Shown: positions 51,901 through 64,000, counted from the stretch's first letter. The stretch: 64,000 bases of DNA from Stichopus chloronotus (GCA_021234535.1 CM037830.1:1028170-1092169); one strand, 5' to 3'. Notes: generated by a model from the sequence alone, not told the origin. Numbers and translations: made by a program.

Positions 51901-53600
51901 CAACAACCAGATCACCAGTGTTGTGATCGCGGTTGCCACGCCGAACCGCTGAGTATCACGGGATAGGTGATGACGTTGACCAATCAAAATCGTAAAAACT
52001 CATATGCAAATCGTTACCAACCATGCTTAAACAACGATTGCGGAATATCCGTCGTGTCCGGGCACTACTTCAATTTCTAATAGCCATAATTAATTGTCTA
52101 TACTTACATGGGATATTGAACTCTGAAATACGGAAGCCCGTAACATTCGCTATGTACAACATCCCTTTTCCTCTTTTAAACGTTTGTTACGCAGTAACCA
52201 AAATTAACTAAAAATGTGAGATCCATGTCTACATTCATTAAAGGAGTACGACCACAACAATAGGAAATCGTGAATGCATTATGAAAATATGCCTACAAAA
52301 TATGAGATAGACCTATGACACATGTAAGTAATAGCTATATATTGTACAGCAAAGGGTCTGTACACATTGAGAAAGGAGGGACAGTGGATGGGAAAGTCAG
52401 AAACGTCAGAATCAATGATAAACAATGGAATCATGTGTGAATCAAACATTTCAAAGAACAAGAAAAATATAAAAGTTACCGTTATTAGTAAGTGCACACA
52501 CCAACACAAATGTTCGCAAATAAAGAAGTGAGAATGGAGACACATGCTCAGATGGGTCCAGGAAAGCAACAAGCAAATACTTCTCGATCACCTAACTCAT
52601 AAATTTATAGGCTACACAATACAGTAACTTCCGATTCCCCCCCCCCCCAAAAAAAAAAAAATTGTTTTGTGCCCTTCGTAAAAAATTACTTCATTTCTCG
52701 TCATGAAACAAAAATCATTCCACACACTGTAGTGAAACATTGTTGCAACCAAACTTGCATTCTTTAGACTTTTTATTGGGCGTTATCACCAAGGTCGGGC
52801 CCAACTTTTTTTCCTCTGCAACTGTTAGGAGTGAGGACGTTCGTGAGGGTGATCGGGGCTCAAGTGGCGTTATCACTTGCATAAGGATGGTTATCGGTGC
52901 ATCTCATGAACCAACGTGATTTTGTTTATTAATCTAGTGTGCAGCTGCTGCAGTTTATCCGGTGTCCAAACCAGTTCATCGACTTATCTGAAAAGGAGAA
53001 GGTAACGAAAAATGTTTTTCGCTTCCCAACATAATTACCTACCCGTTTGCTTTAGTAGCTTCGTGACAATCAAAAGCGCCACCTTTTCAAAGAACTCAGA
53101 TTTGGATGCAGAGTTTTCCCACATTTGGATATAAAAAATAATGTTTATCTCCTTTCGTTGTTTTTTTTTTGGCTTTAAGGATTCACATACCAACATTATC
53201 AGCAGCTTTAATCCATGCCATGTTCAAAGTAATATATATGGTTGAATGGCTCCACGGAAAGAATCAACAAAGACTGCAGTTCAAATTTTGGATGAGCTTC
53301 ACAGTTGTGAAGCAGGTTAGCAGTACCGTAGGGATAACAAACACCATCCAAATTCACACTGGCGACTACGCCATGCATGTAAGGTTGCACTACCTTAACC
53401 ACATGACACCCGACGGCCCTGACCACACCACCAGACAGAATAAAACACAAAAGAAAACAAGAGATCATGTTGTCAGGCTCAGCCCTGCAGAAACAGAATG
53501 AAAATTTTATAGTCCACACTTCAACAACGATTACAACCATGATTGGAATCTAACAGAAAAGATAACAAAAGTAAGAGTAATTCACTGCACCAGAGTGCCT
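48910..53600. other. Intergenic region, no gene recognised
   Basis: Open frames at 49,784-50,023 (minus), 51,064-51,489 (plus) and 53,169-53,540 (both strands) carry no known domain; the second depends on a G18 run. Homopolymer runs lie near 50,861 (G), 51,273 (G) and 52,637 (C9A13). An ATGCAAAT octamer and CCAAT pair lie at 51,980-52,012. Confidence 0.45.
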
Positions 53601-53682
53601 TTGCAGAACAAAAGTAACTGCACTGGGTGTAGCATACCAAAGGAAAGGAAGGCTTAAATCAACATATAGAACACAAGACAGA

Positions 53683-54240
53683 TTGCATACTACAGGAATT
53701 CAAAGTAGAAAGTACAGTGAGTATAGTCGCAATATTGAGTATGGCATTCCTGCTTGGTCACCTTTTCTTTTGAAGGATATTGACAACATTGAATCTGTAC
53801 AGAGACGGGCGACCAGACTGATTCCTGGTTTTAGACACATTATCTATTCTGATAGGTTACGCAAGCTGAACTTGCCTTGTCTTACTTAAAGGAGACTATA
53901 GAGGCGACATGATCTACATCTATAATTACTTTAATGGTGGCTTAGTTATCAATAATCAGCTTTTCCAGAGAACGGTTGATTCCAATACAAGAGGGAACCA
54001 GTTTAAAATTCAGAAGCCTCGTTGTAGTAAGAATGTTAGGCAGAGATTCTTTACACAACGTAATATTGGCGTTTGGAACTCGTTACCAGCGTATGTCGTA
54101 AATGCACCATCTTGGAACGGATTTAAGTCAAACTTCGACAAAGTCTGGCGGAGTGGGGATCTCTATTTTGATTACAGAGCCGATTTCTAGCTTCAAATTT
54201 TCTTTTCGACGAAATGGCCTATGGTCAACAACGTCATGGA
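53683..54240 (+). mobile_element. LINE 3' end (truncated, frameshifted)
   Basis: Two plus-strand frames form the C-terminal end of a Jockey/CR1-like ORF2. The first has YGIPAWSPFLLKDIDNIESV, QRRATRLIPGF and LRKLNLPCL; a frameshift follows. The second has RGDMIYIYNYFNGGL, QRFFTQRNIGVWNSLPAYVV and SNFDKVW. These match the conserved post-RT tail IP-W-P...IExVQRRATR...RRxRGDxI...WNxLPxxVV. No catalytic RT core was seen upstream, so it is 5'-truncated. It ends directly in a GAT microsatellite. Confidence 0.85.
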
Positions 54241-54241
54241 T

Positions 54242-54280
<39 letters not shown>

Positions 54281-54301
54281 GATGATGATATGATGATGAT
54301 G
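54242..54301 (+). repeat. (GAT)n tract at LINE 3' end
   Basis: About 19 GAT units with one GA interruption, starting about 55 bp after the LINE stop codon. Many CR1/L2/Jockey-like LINEs end in short tandem repeats rather than poly(A), so this is plausibly the element's tail. Confidence 0.9.
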
Positions 54302-55638
54302 GGAAACTTTCCGCTACATTGTTACAGTAATTTAAGGAAGCGGAGTATGGTTGAACGGTACATTATTCAACTAGACAGTACCTAGGAATATCACTGGCCA
54401 CATATTGCTACTAGTGCGAGGCCTCGTGGGTTTTCAAGCCTTTTACTGAGGACGTAACAGTCCCGTTACTCAACTATGACCACAACTTAGTAAAATAGGC
54501 AACTGACATGGGAACATATGCTCAGGTGGTCCTTTTCAAACCCAGATACGATCTTATATCTAGGCCTAGAGCCGACTTTAGGAGTCCTAAGCTGTATCAC
54601 ACCTATTGAATTAGCATTATACTGTACATAGTACCTAAAGTTTGATTCAAGGGCCTACTGCAGCAACTTACCATGTTACGATCTTCCTGCCAGGCTGCCC
54701 GCATTGAAAGGTGGGGCTTCACTACTTGCTTTCTAACTTTCGTATATGTGAAAAAGGAGCATCCTTTTTTACAGTTGTCCACAATCTACTTTCTTGTTTA
54801 GTCTGGTTCCCAACGCGTCTCTCTGCAGTAGCCTGCTTCTTCACTAAAGTGGAAAACTCTTGCTTAGCTTTATGCCGAAGAGCTAGCTTGACAGCTCATA
54901 TTCATACTAGCTGTTCCGAATTGTGCATGATCATGAAACTTCCCGCGCCTTAGCCCCTAGAGCGATGCAGGCAATCAGCGCAGAGGAGGAAGATACGTCA
55001 CTGAAGTCATCAAATTGAAGTTAGTGAACGACAACAGGGAACAGTGAGCGAGCACAACGAACATACACAGTAGACTCTGAAGAGTCTGCTTGGGCTGGAA
55101 AGTTTCTGTTCTTAATCTTGGTTCCGCCACCTCTGAAGGAACCTCCATAAATTTACTGCACTGCTCTTCCGGAAGAGTGTTTACTCCCCTCATTGATCGC
55201 TGCCCTCGCAGACTCTGGACACTCGTTTTAATTATGCACACAACTTTTAACTAAAACATTGCAAAACCATCGATACCAAATTCGGTAGAAGCCAATCACG
55301 GCCATCGTGAGAAATCATGATGGGAGTGATGATGGGGAAAGGAACTTCGGCTGATTAGTTACGTAAATCATGGTAATGTTTTACTCTCCTTCAACTGCTT
55401 TAGGTCTCTCTTACTAACGATATCCTTTTTCTGCCGTAGGCAAATCTGGTGATAGGGTGAAAATTAGCCTAGGTACCATTATTTTCTCTCATTATTCGAT
55501 CGCTGCTATTGGCTCATTTCATGAGACCAACGCGTAGTATTTTAATATGTATTAACCGTAACGTCTTCTTCTTCTTCTTTTGAAAAATGGTGAAACATCC
55601 GAGGACATTAGTACACCACGTACGCGTCGTGAGGTCGG

Positions 55639-55947
55639 TCAAACCCTCAGTGAATTAATAATAAACTCCACAGCCTTATGGTGACCAACAGCCCTCTCAA
55701 TGAGACAGCCAGGAAGATCATTCCAATCCCTAATAATGTTTGGTATAAAACTGTATTTGTAGCAATTAGTCCTAGCAGATGGTGTGTGGTAGTGTAAAGC
55801 ATGCACGTTGCGAGTAATGCGAGTGGGTTTACAAAGGCCAGACAGAGGGATATTAAAGGGGCTCATTGAGTTGATATCAGTAAAGATTGCGGTGATTTTG
55901 AAGTATACAAACACACGACAATACTCACAATTAGCATAATTAATCAA
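55639..55947 (-). mobile_element. Second LINE 3' end fragment, minus strand
   Basis: The 102-codon frame contains PTRITRNVHALHYHTPSART, YKYSFIPNIIRDWNDLPG and HHKAVEFI. This matches the tail of many non-LTR ORF2 proteins (RxxRxxxxxx...YxxSFFPRTIRxWNxLP). It is not the same copy or subfamily as the element at 53.7 kb. A TTC-rich run (55,566-55,579) and a TAA follow. Confidence 0.75.
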
Positions 55948-56769
55948 GTTTCACATCCAATAGATATGTGAAAACTGTCAATTTTTTCGAATTTTTGACC
56001 GTTACTTGTTCTGATTGTGTGCATGTGAATGTGCTAATGTGAAAATGTCTGGTCAAAGTTTCAAAAACCAAATTTAATCGTTGGTTACTCACTCATTAAT
56101 GTTCCAACGTATGTAAAACTTTGGGATCCTTTTAGTTTGACTGTTTGTCATTAGTATGTAAAGGAAACTGGACCAGTTTAGAAAAATTGAGTGAATTTCA
56201 CAAAACAACTCAATGAGCCTCTTTAACTTGACCATGGATACCTTAAGCGAGGATTTGAAGCCTTCAACGCCTACGGTGATCAGATAAAGTGTCGAGTCCA
56301 AGATCTTTCAAAAGGGTAGTCATCGAACCAACTTCACGGGAGTACTCGTTGGCAATAAAACGAACAGATCGTCAAACGTGACTATTCATTTGTACATAAT
56401 TATAGCGCGTGTCCGAAGTCTTTCCGTCGGACGGCGATCACAGGGAAACGCGATTACAAGACGGATATCCTCGGTTGGGTATAAGTGGGCTGCAGCTCTA
56501 ATTGTGAGGAATGTATCAAAGGAGGGGAATTCATTCGCCGAGAAAGACTTTGCAAAGTCTACATACATAGCTGTGACCCTTCTGTGACTGCATTCGAATT
56601 GACATGTTACTGGAACGCTTGGACTACGGAGTTGTGTAGTTGTCATTAAGATGTGAGACCTTCACTAAAAAAGAAACATGCACAAAGCAAAAAAAGAATA
56701 TTCAAAGACCATTTTATTAAACATTGTCAATGAATATAATGGGGATTTCATCTTAAGGTTAGTTAGAGG

Positions 56770-57082
56770 GTGGAGAGTTAGCTTGGTGGTTAGAGTGTCC
56801 GTCTTGCAATCCGGGGTCCCCGGGTCAAATTCCGTTGGAACCACTTGGAAAATTTCTGGGGATTCAAATTTGACTTGTTCAGTAAAGCTGTTTACAGTGG
56901 CCGGTGCTGAGGGGGTTATTTGGGTTCCTGTTGTCCGATTTAGGTCTTGTCCGCTTCAGGTTGCTTGGTGCAGCTGATGGGCTGCTGAGCTGGGCAGGTT
57001 CTCCACCCCTTCCAGCCTTTGGGAAAGTCGCTAAAGACTGGGGGATACACTCTCGTCCGTCGGATGGGGACGTTAAATGGCG
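56770..57082 (+). mobile_element. tRNA-derived SINE
   Basis: The head has an A box TTAGCTTGGTGGTTAGAG (56,778-56,795) and a B box-like GGGTCAAATTCCG (56,822-56,834), spaced as in a tRNA. A unique body follows, ending with CCGTCGGATGGGGACGTTAA (57,057-57,076), a motif type common near the 3' ends of metazoan SINEs. Frames on both strands (for example 56,904-57,284) are not coding. Confidence 0.7.
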
Positions 57083-58835
57083 ATGGGAGCATGTTTGGGT
57101 TTGCATAGTTTGTATTGGCGATTGGCTGGGTCCACCCCTGCCTCGATATCCTCTGGACACTTATCGGTTCATCCACGATCGGTTCATCCACACCCCAATT
57201 ATGTCCGTCTACACTTTAGAGGAGTTTGAAATTTGGAAAATCACTCCAGATCATGGCAGTAATTCCCGGCCTATGTGTCCCTGAAGCAATGCCAATATGT
57301 CCATCAGAATTTTCAATGTATACCAATACAAATTCACAACGGACGTGCATTGTTCACGGCATGCACCACCTCTGACTACATTTGCAATACCAGTGCGGTA
57401 TGTACTTGGAAAACACTAATTGCTCAGAAAACTGCAACTTCTGGAGTGCGTGGAAAGTTACTACATAGATGAAGCACTTTGTAAATCGTTTATATGCCTC
57501 TTAACAGCTTCCTTACAAACATATCGATTCTCATATTGTTCGCTAACTTCCAACTTATTTTCAGGATGGTTTTATTGTTTGCCTTTGTAATGTTCACCTA
57601 ACTTCCAGAGGAATAATTAGGCCCTACTATGATGACATCGAGGCGTGCTAGCATGAGATAATATTTATATAGGGATCTGGATTAAATATGCATTTTCGAA
57701 ACCACAAATAACGTGTAGTCATCAACAACTTTTTGAAATTGTGTTTTGTCATTTTGGTTGGATACAATAAAGATTTGACACATTTAAAGTTTCAACATTA
57801 ATTCCAAACGCCTGGAGTTCTGTACATACAGCTGGAAATTTTGAATGACCTCTTTGACCTTTAGAAGTTGTTGTGCTAAAACCTCTCGCGTCGGCTTGAG
57901 TTGACTAGACTGTAATGTATCTATCTACCAAGTTAAGTGGCTACAGTATTGCTTATAGCATGGACGGATATGTGACAATCATCTCTGCAAGTTACGGCTT
58001 TATTAAGCATCCATGGTTGGGGAACAGGTACAATGTACTTAAAAGAGCTAACGCAAATTACATTACTTTAGTTTTCAGTTAGTAAATTTCTGGAGTAAGT
58101 ATCAGGAAACTGTAAGAATTATCGGACATGACCTACAGTAGGCATAGCTTACTACTCACAGTCACAGGTCTACACTACAAGGCCCTAGTACTGAAGTGTT
58201 CATTAACGCCTTCAAATATAGATTAAAATAAACGTGTGCAATAATTATTTGTTATGTGTCTTCCCCACAATGGTGAATTTTTATGTGTTCTTGAACGAAC
58301 AATCTATAGATGATAGAAAGCATATTCTCAAGTGACGGTTTGCGTCAACACATGCAACCACAGTCAAGTGAACCGCACGTTCAGCCGCACATTCATACCG
58401 CAGAGTAAACATAATATGTGTTGAAGACAGCAAACAGCTATGACCGAATGGACTATTGCGGAGGCCTTTAACGGCCGTTATCAGAAAGAAAAGTAATGAA
58501 CGTACTTCCAAAAACGAATGTGCGACAAAGACTATCATACTTTTTGCTTCCTACGATTTCTCTGACATTTTGAAAGTATATAGCAATATTTATTATCTCT
58601 CTCTTACAGAAAAGCCTAAGTGGTCCTGGCCCTGCAAAGAAGGTGGTGGCGTCATGAACGTACTAGTTTTTTTTACTATTCTGTGTTCAAATAATCGACG
58701 TATGTAACAAACGAATGTGCCTCATACGATTTCTTTGAGATTTGAACAATAGGCCTATATAGCAATATTTATTTTCTATCTCTTACGGGAAAAATTAAGT
58801 GGTCCGGGCCATGCACAGAACGTTGTGACGTCATG

Positions 58836-58838
<3 letters not shown>

Positions 58839-58880
<42 letters not shown>
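58839..58880. repeat. (TA)n microsatellite
   Basis: About 21 TA units inside the satellite-like array, right after a TGACGTCATGAACAT block. Confidence 0.95.
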
Positions 58881-58883
<3 letters not shown>

Positions 58884-59196
58884 TGTGCGGCTAAGTCCAT
58901 GACTCCTTTTGGCCTCATACGATTTCTTTCAAATTTTAATATCATAAAGCCATACCTACTATCTACAACCTTGCAAAAGAACTAAGTAGCCCCTTACTTT
59001 AAAAAAAAAAAAATGCTGTAACAAAGAGACCACACCCATGTGACAACCTCAGTACATATACATATACGTACAATACAAGTAATGCATGTAATAAATAAAA
59101 CGAATGTGCGGCTACGTTTATAAACTCCTTTTTGCCTCATACGATTTATTTCAAATTTTAATGTAATAAAGCGATAACTACCATCTACAACCATAT

Positions 59197-59197
59197 A

Positions 59198-59248
<51 letters not shown>
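59197..59248. repeat. (TA)n microsatellite, interrupted once
   Basis: TA tract with a single TG interruption, directly bordering the 15-bp minisatellite. Confidence 0.95.
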
Positions 59249-59250
<2 letters not shown>

Positions 59251-59730
59251 AAGTATATATTCACAAAGTATATATACACAAAGTATATATTCACAAAGTA
59301 TATATACACAAAGTATATATACACAAAGTATATATACACAAAGTATATATACACAAAGTATATAAACACAAAGTATATAAACACAAAGTATGTATACACA
59401 AAGTATATATACACAAAGTATATACATACAAAGTATATACATACAAAGTATATACATACAAAGTATATACATACAAAGTATATACATACAAAGTATATAC
59501 ATACAAAGTATATACATACAAAGTATATACATACAAAGTATATACATACAAAGTATATACATACAAAGTATATACATACAAAGTATATACATACAAAGTA
59601 TATACATACAAAGTATATACATACAAAGTATATACATACAAAGTATATACATACAAAGTATATACATACAAAGTATATACATACAAAGTATATACATACA
59701 AAGTATATACATACAAAGTATATACATACA
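59251..59730 (+). repeat. 15-bp minisatellite, 32 units, two subtypes
   Basis: Exactly 480 bp. Units 1-11 (59,251-59,415) are variants of AAGTATATATACACA; units 12-32 (59,416-59,730) are essentially invariant AAGTATATACATACA. It abuts a TA tract on the left. Because 15 is a multiple of three, long open frames (up to 214 codons of pentapeptide repeats) occur in several frames of both strands and are not genes. Confidence 0.97.
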
Positions 59731-62220
59731 AACTATGTACAAGTAATGCACGTAATAAATAAAATGATATGCGGCTGAATTTATAACTTCTTTTTGCCTC
59801 ATACGATATCTTTGAAATTTTAATATCATAAGGCCACACCTACCATCTACAAACTCACAAAAGAACTAAGTGGTCCCATATTTACAGAGAAAAATATGAC
59901 GTAACAAAGAGGCCACACCCATGAGCCACCTTCATTATATATATGTATTTACAATGTATGTACAAGTAATGCACGTAATAAATAAAACGAATGTGCGACT
60001 AGGTTTATAACTCCTTTTTGCCTCATACGATTTATTTCAAATTTTATAAAGCGATACCTATCATCTACAACCACACAAAAGAACTTAGTGGTACCATGCT
60101 TACAGACAAAAATATCACGTACCAAAGGGACCTCACCAATAAGACAACTTATACCCATGTGCGAAGTATGTACGAGTAATGAATGTGCGGCTAAGTCCAT
60201 AACTCTTTTTTGCCTCATATGATTTCTTGATGACATGACCTACAGTAGGCATAGCTTACTACTCACAGTCACATAGTCAGTCTCATATGATTTCTTTGAC
60301 ATTCTGATAGTATCTAGGAATATTTATTATCTATCTCATACAAGAAAAATAAGTGGTCCTGGCTTTGCAAAGAAAGTTGTGACGTAATGAACATATCAGT
60401 TTTACTACTATTCTGTGCACAAATAAATAAAGAAAAAAGTGACGTAACAAAGAGACCACACCCGTGAAACAACTTAAGTAACTATATATTTTGCAACTTT
60501 AGTAACTATATATGTTGCGACTTTAGTACATATATATTTTGCGAAGTAGTTGCAAATAATGCATTACATTATTAAAAGGAATACGAATCTGAGTTTATAT
60601 CTCCCTTTTACCTCATACGATTTCTTTGAAATTCTGACAGTATCTAGCAATATTTATTATCTATCTTTTGCAGGAAATGCTAAGTGGTCCTGCCCCTGGA
60701 AAGAAAGTTGTGACGTCATGAAGATACTAGTTTTTTTCCCATTACTATATAGCATAATTTGTGTAAAAATGATCCATACGTACTTTTTTCTCAAAGAATG
60801 TCCTTGATTTTAGAATACAGTAAATTCTGTGCTACTAGCTGCAACTTTAAGAAACAATCAAGTGGTCAAATACTTAAATAGAAAAATATGACATAATAAA
60901 CAGACCACCCGTTAAGACAATTATTTATAAGCAGAATTACTTGTGTACAAGTAATGCATGTATTGAATACAATGAATGTGCGGCTGAGTTCATGACTCGT
61001 TTTGCCTTAAAACCATTTCTTTGAAATTTGATGGTGTATAAAAACATTTGCTATCTATATCCTACACGAAAATGTAAGCAGTCCCCACTCTGCTAGCTAA
61101 ACTGAGTGATCGCCGTCATATGAAAAAGATGATGACGACATGAACATCCGAGTTTTATAATATAAATATATTATATATGTTTTACGAATGATAAATCTCA
61201 ACTGGTTCTACTCTTTGATTGACAGCAAATTCAACAGATGCAGAGTAGCTCATATTACACAGCGTACACAGAGATCCATTGTTTTGATTACACATGTGGA
61301 GGAGTTTTAGACAGGGACTAGAGGTGAGTGGTTAGGAGAATTTAAAGTCTCTAAGGTGATGAGTATTTGTCTTTAAATTTCATTCATTTAGTAACAATAT
61401 ACGGGCCTATGCTCTTAATCTACTTTTGGTACGTTTTGAATGTGAAAAAAGGGTGCATTATTTTCCTGATGGGCATTATCTCTTCATATGTTCACATTCA
61501 GGACATGTAAAAAATTCAGAGTAACACGTTTGGTTTTTGAATCCAGGACAGATCTCCGGAATAATAGAACTTATTCTTACTATGTCATCCCATCTTCGAT
61601 TGGGCTTTTCAAATGATACAGCTCATCTACTCATCAGTGTTGAAAGTTTTATCTTCACGCAAAATTCAGTTGCCGAGATAACTTCCTTAATAGATGTCAT
61701 ACTTTCAACTCTGGTGATCTCAAGTGACCTTTAACCTCCATGAAAACCAATGGGAACCAGCTTCTCTTAATGGACTCCCTTTACACCAACTTAAAAGTCC
61801 AAGCATCTTTCCCTTTTGAGATATAGTGTTTACAAGCCAAAACACGCATCCCGTTAAGAGCGCCTTTCGGGACATGAACTTTTCCTCACGTAAACGGGGT
61901 ATTCCCACTTTGCATATGAAGTCCCCAGTTACTGGTATTTAGTCTTGCATGTATCCCCGATTCACGCCAGAAACGGGATTGTGTGTATAATTTTTACACA
62001 CATACACCCCTATACACAGGTATAGATCCATAAAATAGGTATTGAGAAAAAGTTGGATTGAGCAGTGAAGCTGAATGCGCATTTCTGAAACCCCAATTTG
62101 CATTTTGTTAAAATATCCAGAAAAGGGGATATCCCCGTTTTTCGGCAAAAACCCCGTTTGCAAGCTTGAAGTCCCTGTGTGTGTCCCCGTTCGGCACCCT
62201 AAACAAACCCGACCTCTACC

Positions 62221-62266
62221 CACACACACACACACACCCACACGCACACACACACACATTCACACA
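62221..62266 (+). repeat. (CA)n microsatellite, imperfect
   Basis: CA-rich tract with CC and GC interruptions. Confidence 0.9.
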
Positions 62267-62970
62267 CGCCGTCATCATCGCGTAGATTCCTTGCCTGCCT
62301 TCGGTAAGGGATCAAAAGTGTTCGCTTACAAACAGATAAAACTATGACGTAATAAATAGCAGGTCCGTAGCCACATTAACCATTTTTGAGGGGGTGGGGC
62401 AATATCAATGTTGGAGTTTCTCGACCTGGTGAGAGGTTTAAGGGGAAGATTTGTCACCTTCCGTTTGTTTTTTTCGTTTTTTGGGTTTTATATGCAAAAC
62501 GGATTACCGTCTCTTCCTCCTGTATCTTTATTTAACAAAAGAAGCAAGACTTTTTATTGAAATACATTTTATTTAAAACACTTTTTATTTTTTATGGGGC
62601 AATTTGCCCTCCGTGCTCCCCTCGTGGGGGGGGGGGGCTGTGCGGCTGATATAATCCCTTGTTGCTTCATAAAACTTCGTTGAAAATTTAATGGTATGCC
62701 ACAACACTTATTATCTACCTCCCACAGGGAAAAAAAGGTCGCGACCCTACCATCAAACAAAAAAAAAAAAACAACAACAACAATGAAATCATGAACATAC
62801 CGTTTTACAATTGCACCAATGATGCACTTTTACAATAGAAGGAGTGTTCACCCCCCTCAACTCCCTTTTCTTTAACAGATTTTTCTTACAATTTTAATAT
62901 AATACATTATTACACCAAGTGGTGCCGTACTTATATGACGTAATCAATAGACCATTACCGTGAGACAATT

Positions 62971-64000
62971 ATTTATGTGGAAATTTTCGCCTACTTTCAA
63001 GTTTTTGCCGAGAAGTGATCTACGTTAACTTGTCGCACAGAAATAATTTCTCATTCTTTTGTGTTCGTGTGTTCTAGGTTTTAATCTATCTTACGTAATT
63101 TATTTATTTCACACCATTACATCAGTGCATTCTATACAACAATTTACTAACCACTTCCTTCTTTAAAAAAAGATACTTGGAATGGACCAAATCTGATGTT
63201 TATTCAAAAAGACGTCTTTACGATACTGAATAACTTTAAAGTCACTGCATGCGTGTATACATAGTAAAAACAACAACTTTCATGTGTAAAACTTTTGTAT
63301 GTCACCATTCTGAAAAATTGTATGGGACGATAAATAGGTTCCATGGGATACATTCTGCCACATGATTTCAAATTCTGGTAACATAACGACAAAAGATTTA
63401 AAATAAGATAATGTAGTGGTTGACAGTTTTTCTTTTTTTAAACTTAACTATACGCGCTGCTTTCAGAACATGTCCATGGCAAGTATACTGGGGATAAATA
63501 TTCAGTTAGTCAAAATAGCTGATCACTAACGCCACAATAAGACCATCAGTTGGTATATTTGTAAATGCATGTGCTTCGTTTCTCTAAATATTACAACTGT
63601 CGATGCCGATTAAAGAGGATGACCTAAGTGGTATGATTTTGATACACCAGCATGTGCTGTCGCATAGGGGCTTATACGAAGAACCCCTAATTTTTAAATA
63701 TGATTTCTGTTTTTACTGTTTTACGTAGTTTCCGTTGCTCTTCAAAGTGTTTATTGTCATTTTCGTTCATCCATACCCAGTCCATGAACAACCTCTCGTG
63801 TACGTTATAACTAAAGAAAAACTTACACTCAAACAAAATCTAATCCTTCAGGTTTTTCTGTACACACGCAACCGCTGTAACCCTAGTGTGATATACAGTA
63901 TAATCGGTAAATGCGGTTTTGAAAGAAAAAAAGGGGGTCTGAAGATGTTTGGAAAAATGTATACTACATGACCCACTTCAGTTGGAACAAGTGCATCGCC
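62971..64000. other. No gene recognised at right edge
   Basis: AT-rich sequence; frames at 63,204-63,392 (minus) and 63,735-63,971 (plus) have no signature. Confidence 0.45.

Larger units (their letters stand above)
58450..62970 (+). repeat. Degenerate satellite-like array, units ~200-260 bp
   Basis: The anchor GAATGTGCGGCTAAGTCC or relatives occurs near 58,519, 58,711, 58,881, 59,101, 59,763, 59,988, 60,182, 60,973 and 62,637. Following blocks are TTTTTGCCTCATACGATTTC, AAGTGGTCC(T/C), GTGACGTCATGAACAT and AACAAAGAGACCACACCCAT. Units vary in length, and two TA tracts and a 15-bp minisatellite are nested inside. The stretch 61,100-62,600 is mostly other sequence, with a DR1-type repeat fragment at about 61,710-61,840. 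Confidence 0.8.

Noticed and set aside
53169..53540. Overlapping 110-codon frames on opposite strands
   Set aside because: No family signature on either strand; overlap of two equal frames is typical of chance.
59185..59839. Open frames of up to 214 codons on both strands
   Set aside because: Pure translation of a 15-bp repeat and a TA tract; open in several frames because the period is a multiple of three.

Overview
This is eukaryotic, AT-rich animal DNA: split exons with GT-AG borders, introns of up to about 8 kb, long TA and GAT microsatellites, and decayed non-LTR, hAT-like, MITE-like and SINE-like elements. The gene content is a CUB/LDLa/frizzled/chymotrypsin-fold mosaic on the minus strand and an intronless GT10 fucosyltransferase on the plus strand. 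That fits an invertebrate deuterostome. An echinoderm such as a sea cucumber is my best guess, but this is inference because no species-diagnostic sequence was recognised.

Minus-strand gene (about 42.3 kb down to 1.1 kb, continuing off the left edge): sixteen exons were assembled by hand. In transcription order they encode an EGF-like domain, a short acidic linker, a complete S1-family serine protease domain over four exons, a second short linker, a frizzled (FZ) cysteine-rich domain, and then four alternating CUB-LDLa pairs. Every non-protease exon begins and ends in phase 1, and the protease exons join in consistent phases (1-2, 2-1, 1-0, 0-1). The recognised exons encode about 1,070 residues with no in-frame stop. 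All three catalytic residues are present, but residue 189 of the specificity pocket is Ser rather than Asp. Three CUB domains have no cysteine at all. The third CUB exon is a recent chimera that left a fragment of the older exon behind. The main uncertainty is whether protease and FZ-CUB-LDLa parts are one transcript or two adjacent genes.

Introns: these hold roughly 130-145 bp repeats with AGGTCA-type direct repeats (2.3-3.0, 12.6-13.4, 15.5-16.9 and 31.2-32.1 kb), decayed LINE reverse transcriptases (4.4-5.5 and 39.4-40.2 kb), an hAT-like transposase remnant (29.8-30.4 kb), a tandem array and its dispersed copy (10.7-11.65 and 5.9-6.4 kb), and several microsatellites.

Right part: a pair of MITE-like elements with nested inverted repeats (44.2 and 45.9 kb) lies before the fucosyltransferase gene (47.4-48.7 kb). 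From 49 to 53 kb I see no gene. Then come LINE 3' ends (53.7-54.2 and 55.6-55.9 kb), a tRNA-derived SINE (56.8-57.1 kb), and a degenerate satellite-like array (58.5-63 kb) containing a 32-copy 15-bp minisatellite.

The mosaic protein, if single, would be an extracellular multi-domain protease. The fucosyltransferase would act in the Golgi on glycans. Nothing in the sequence links the two functionally.
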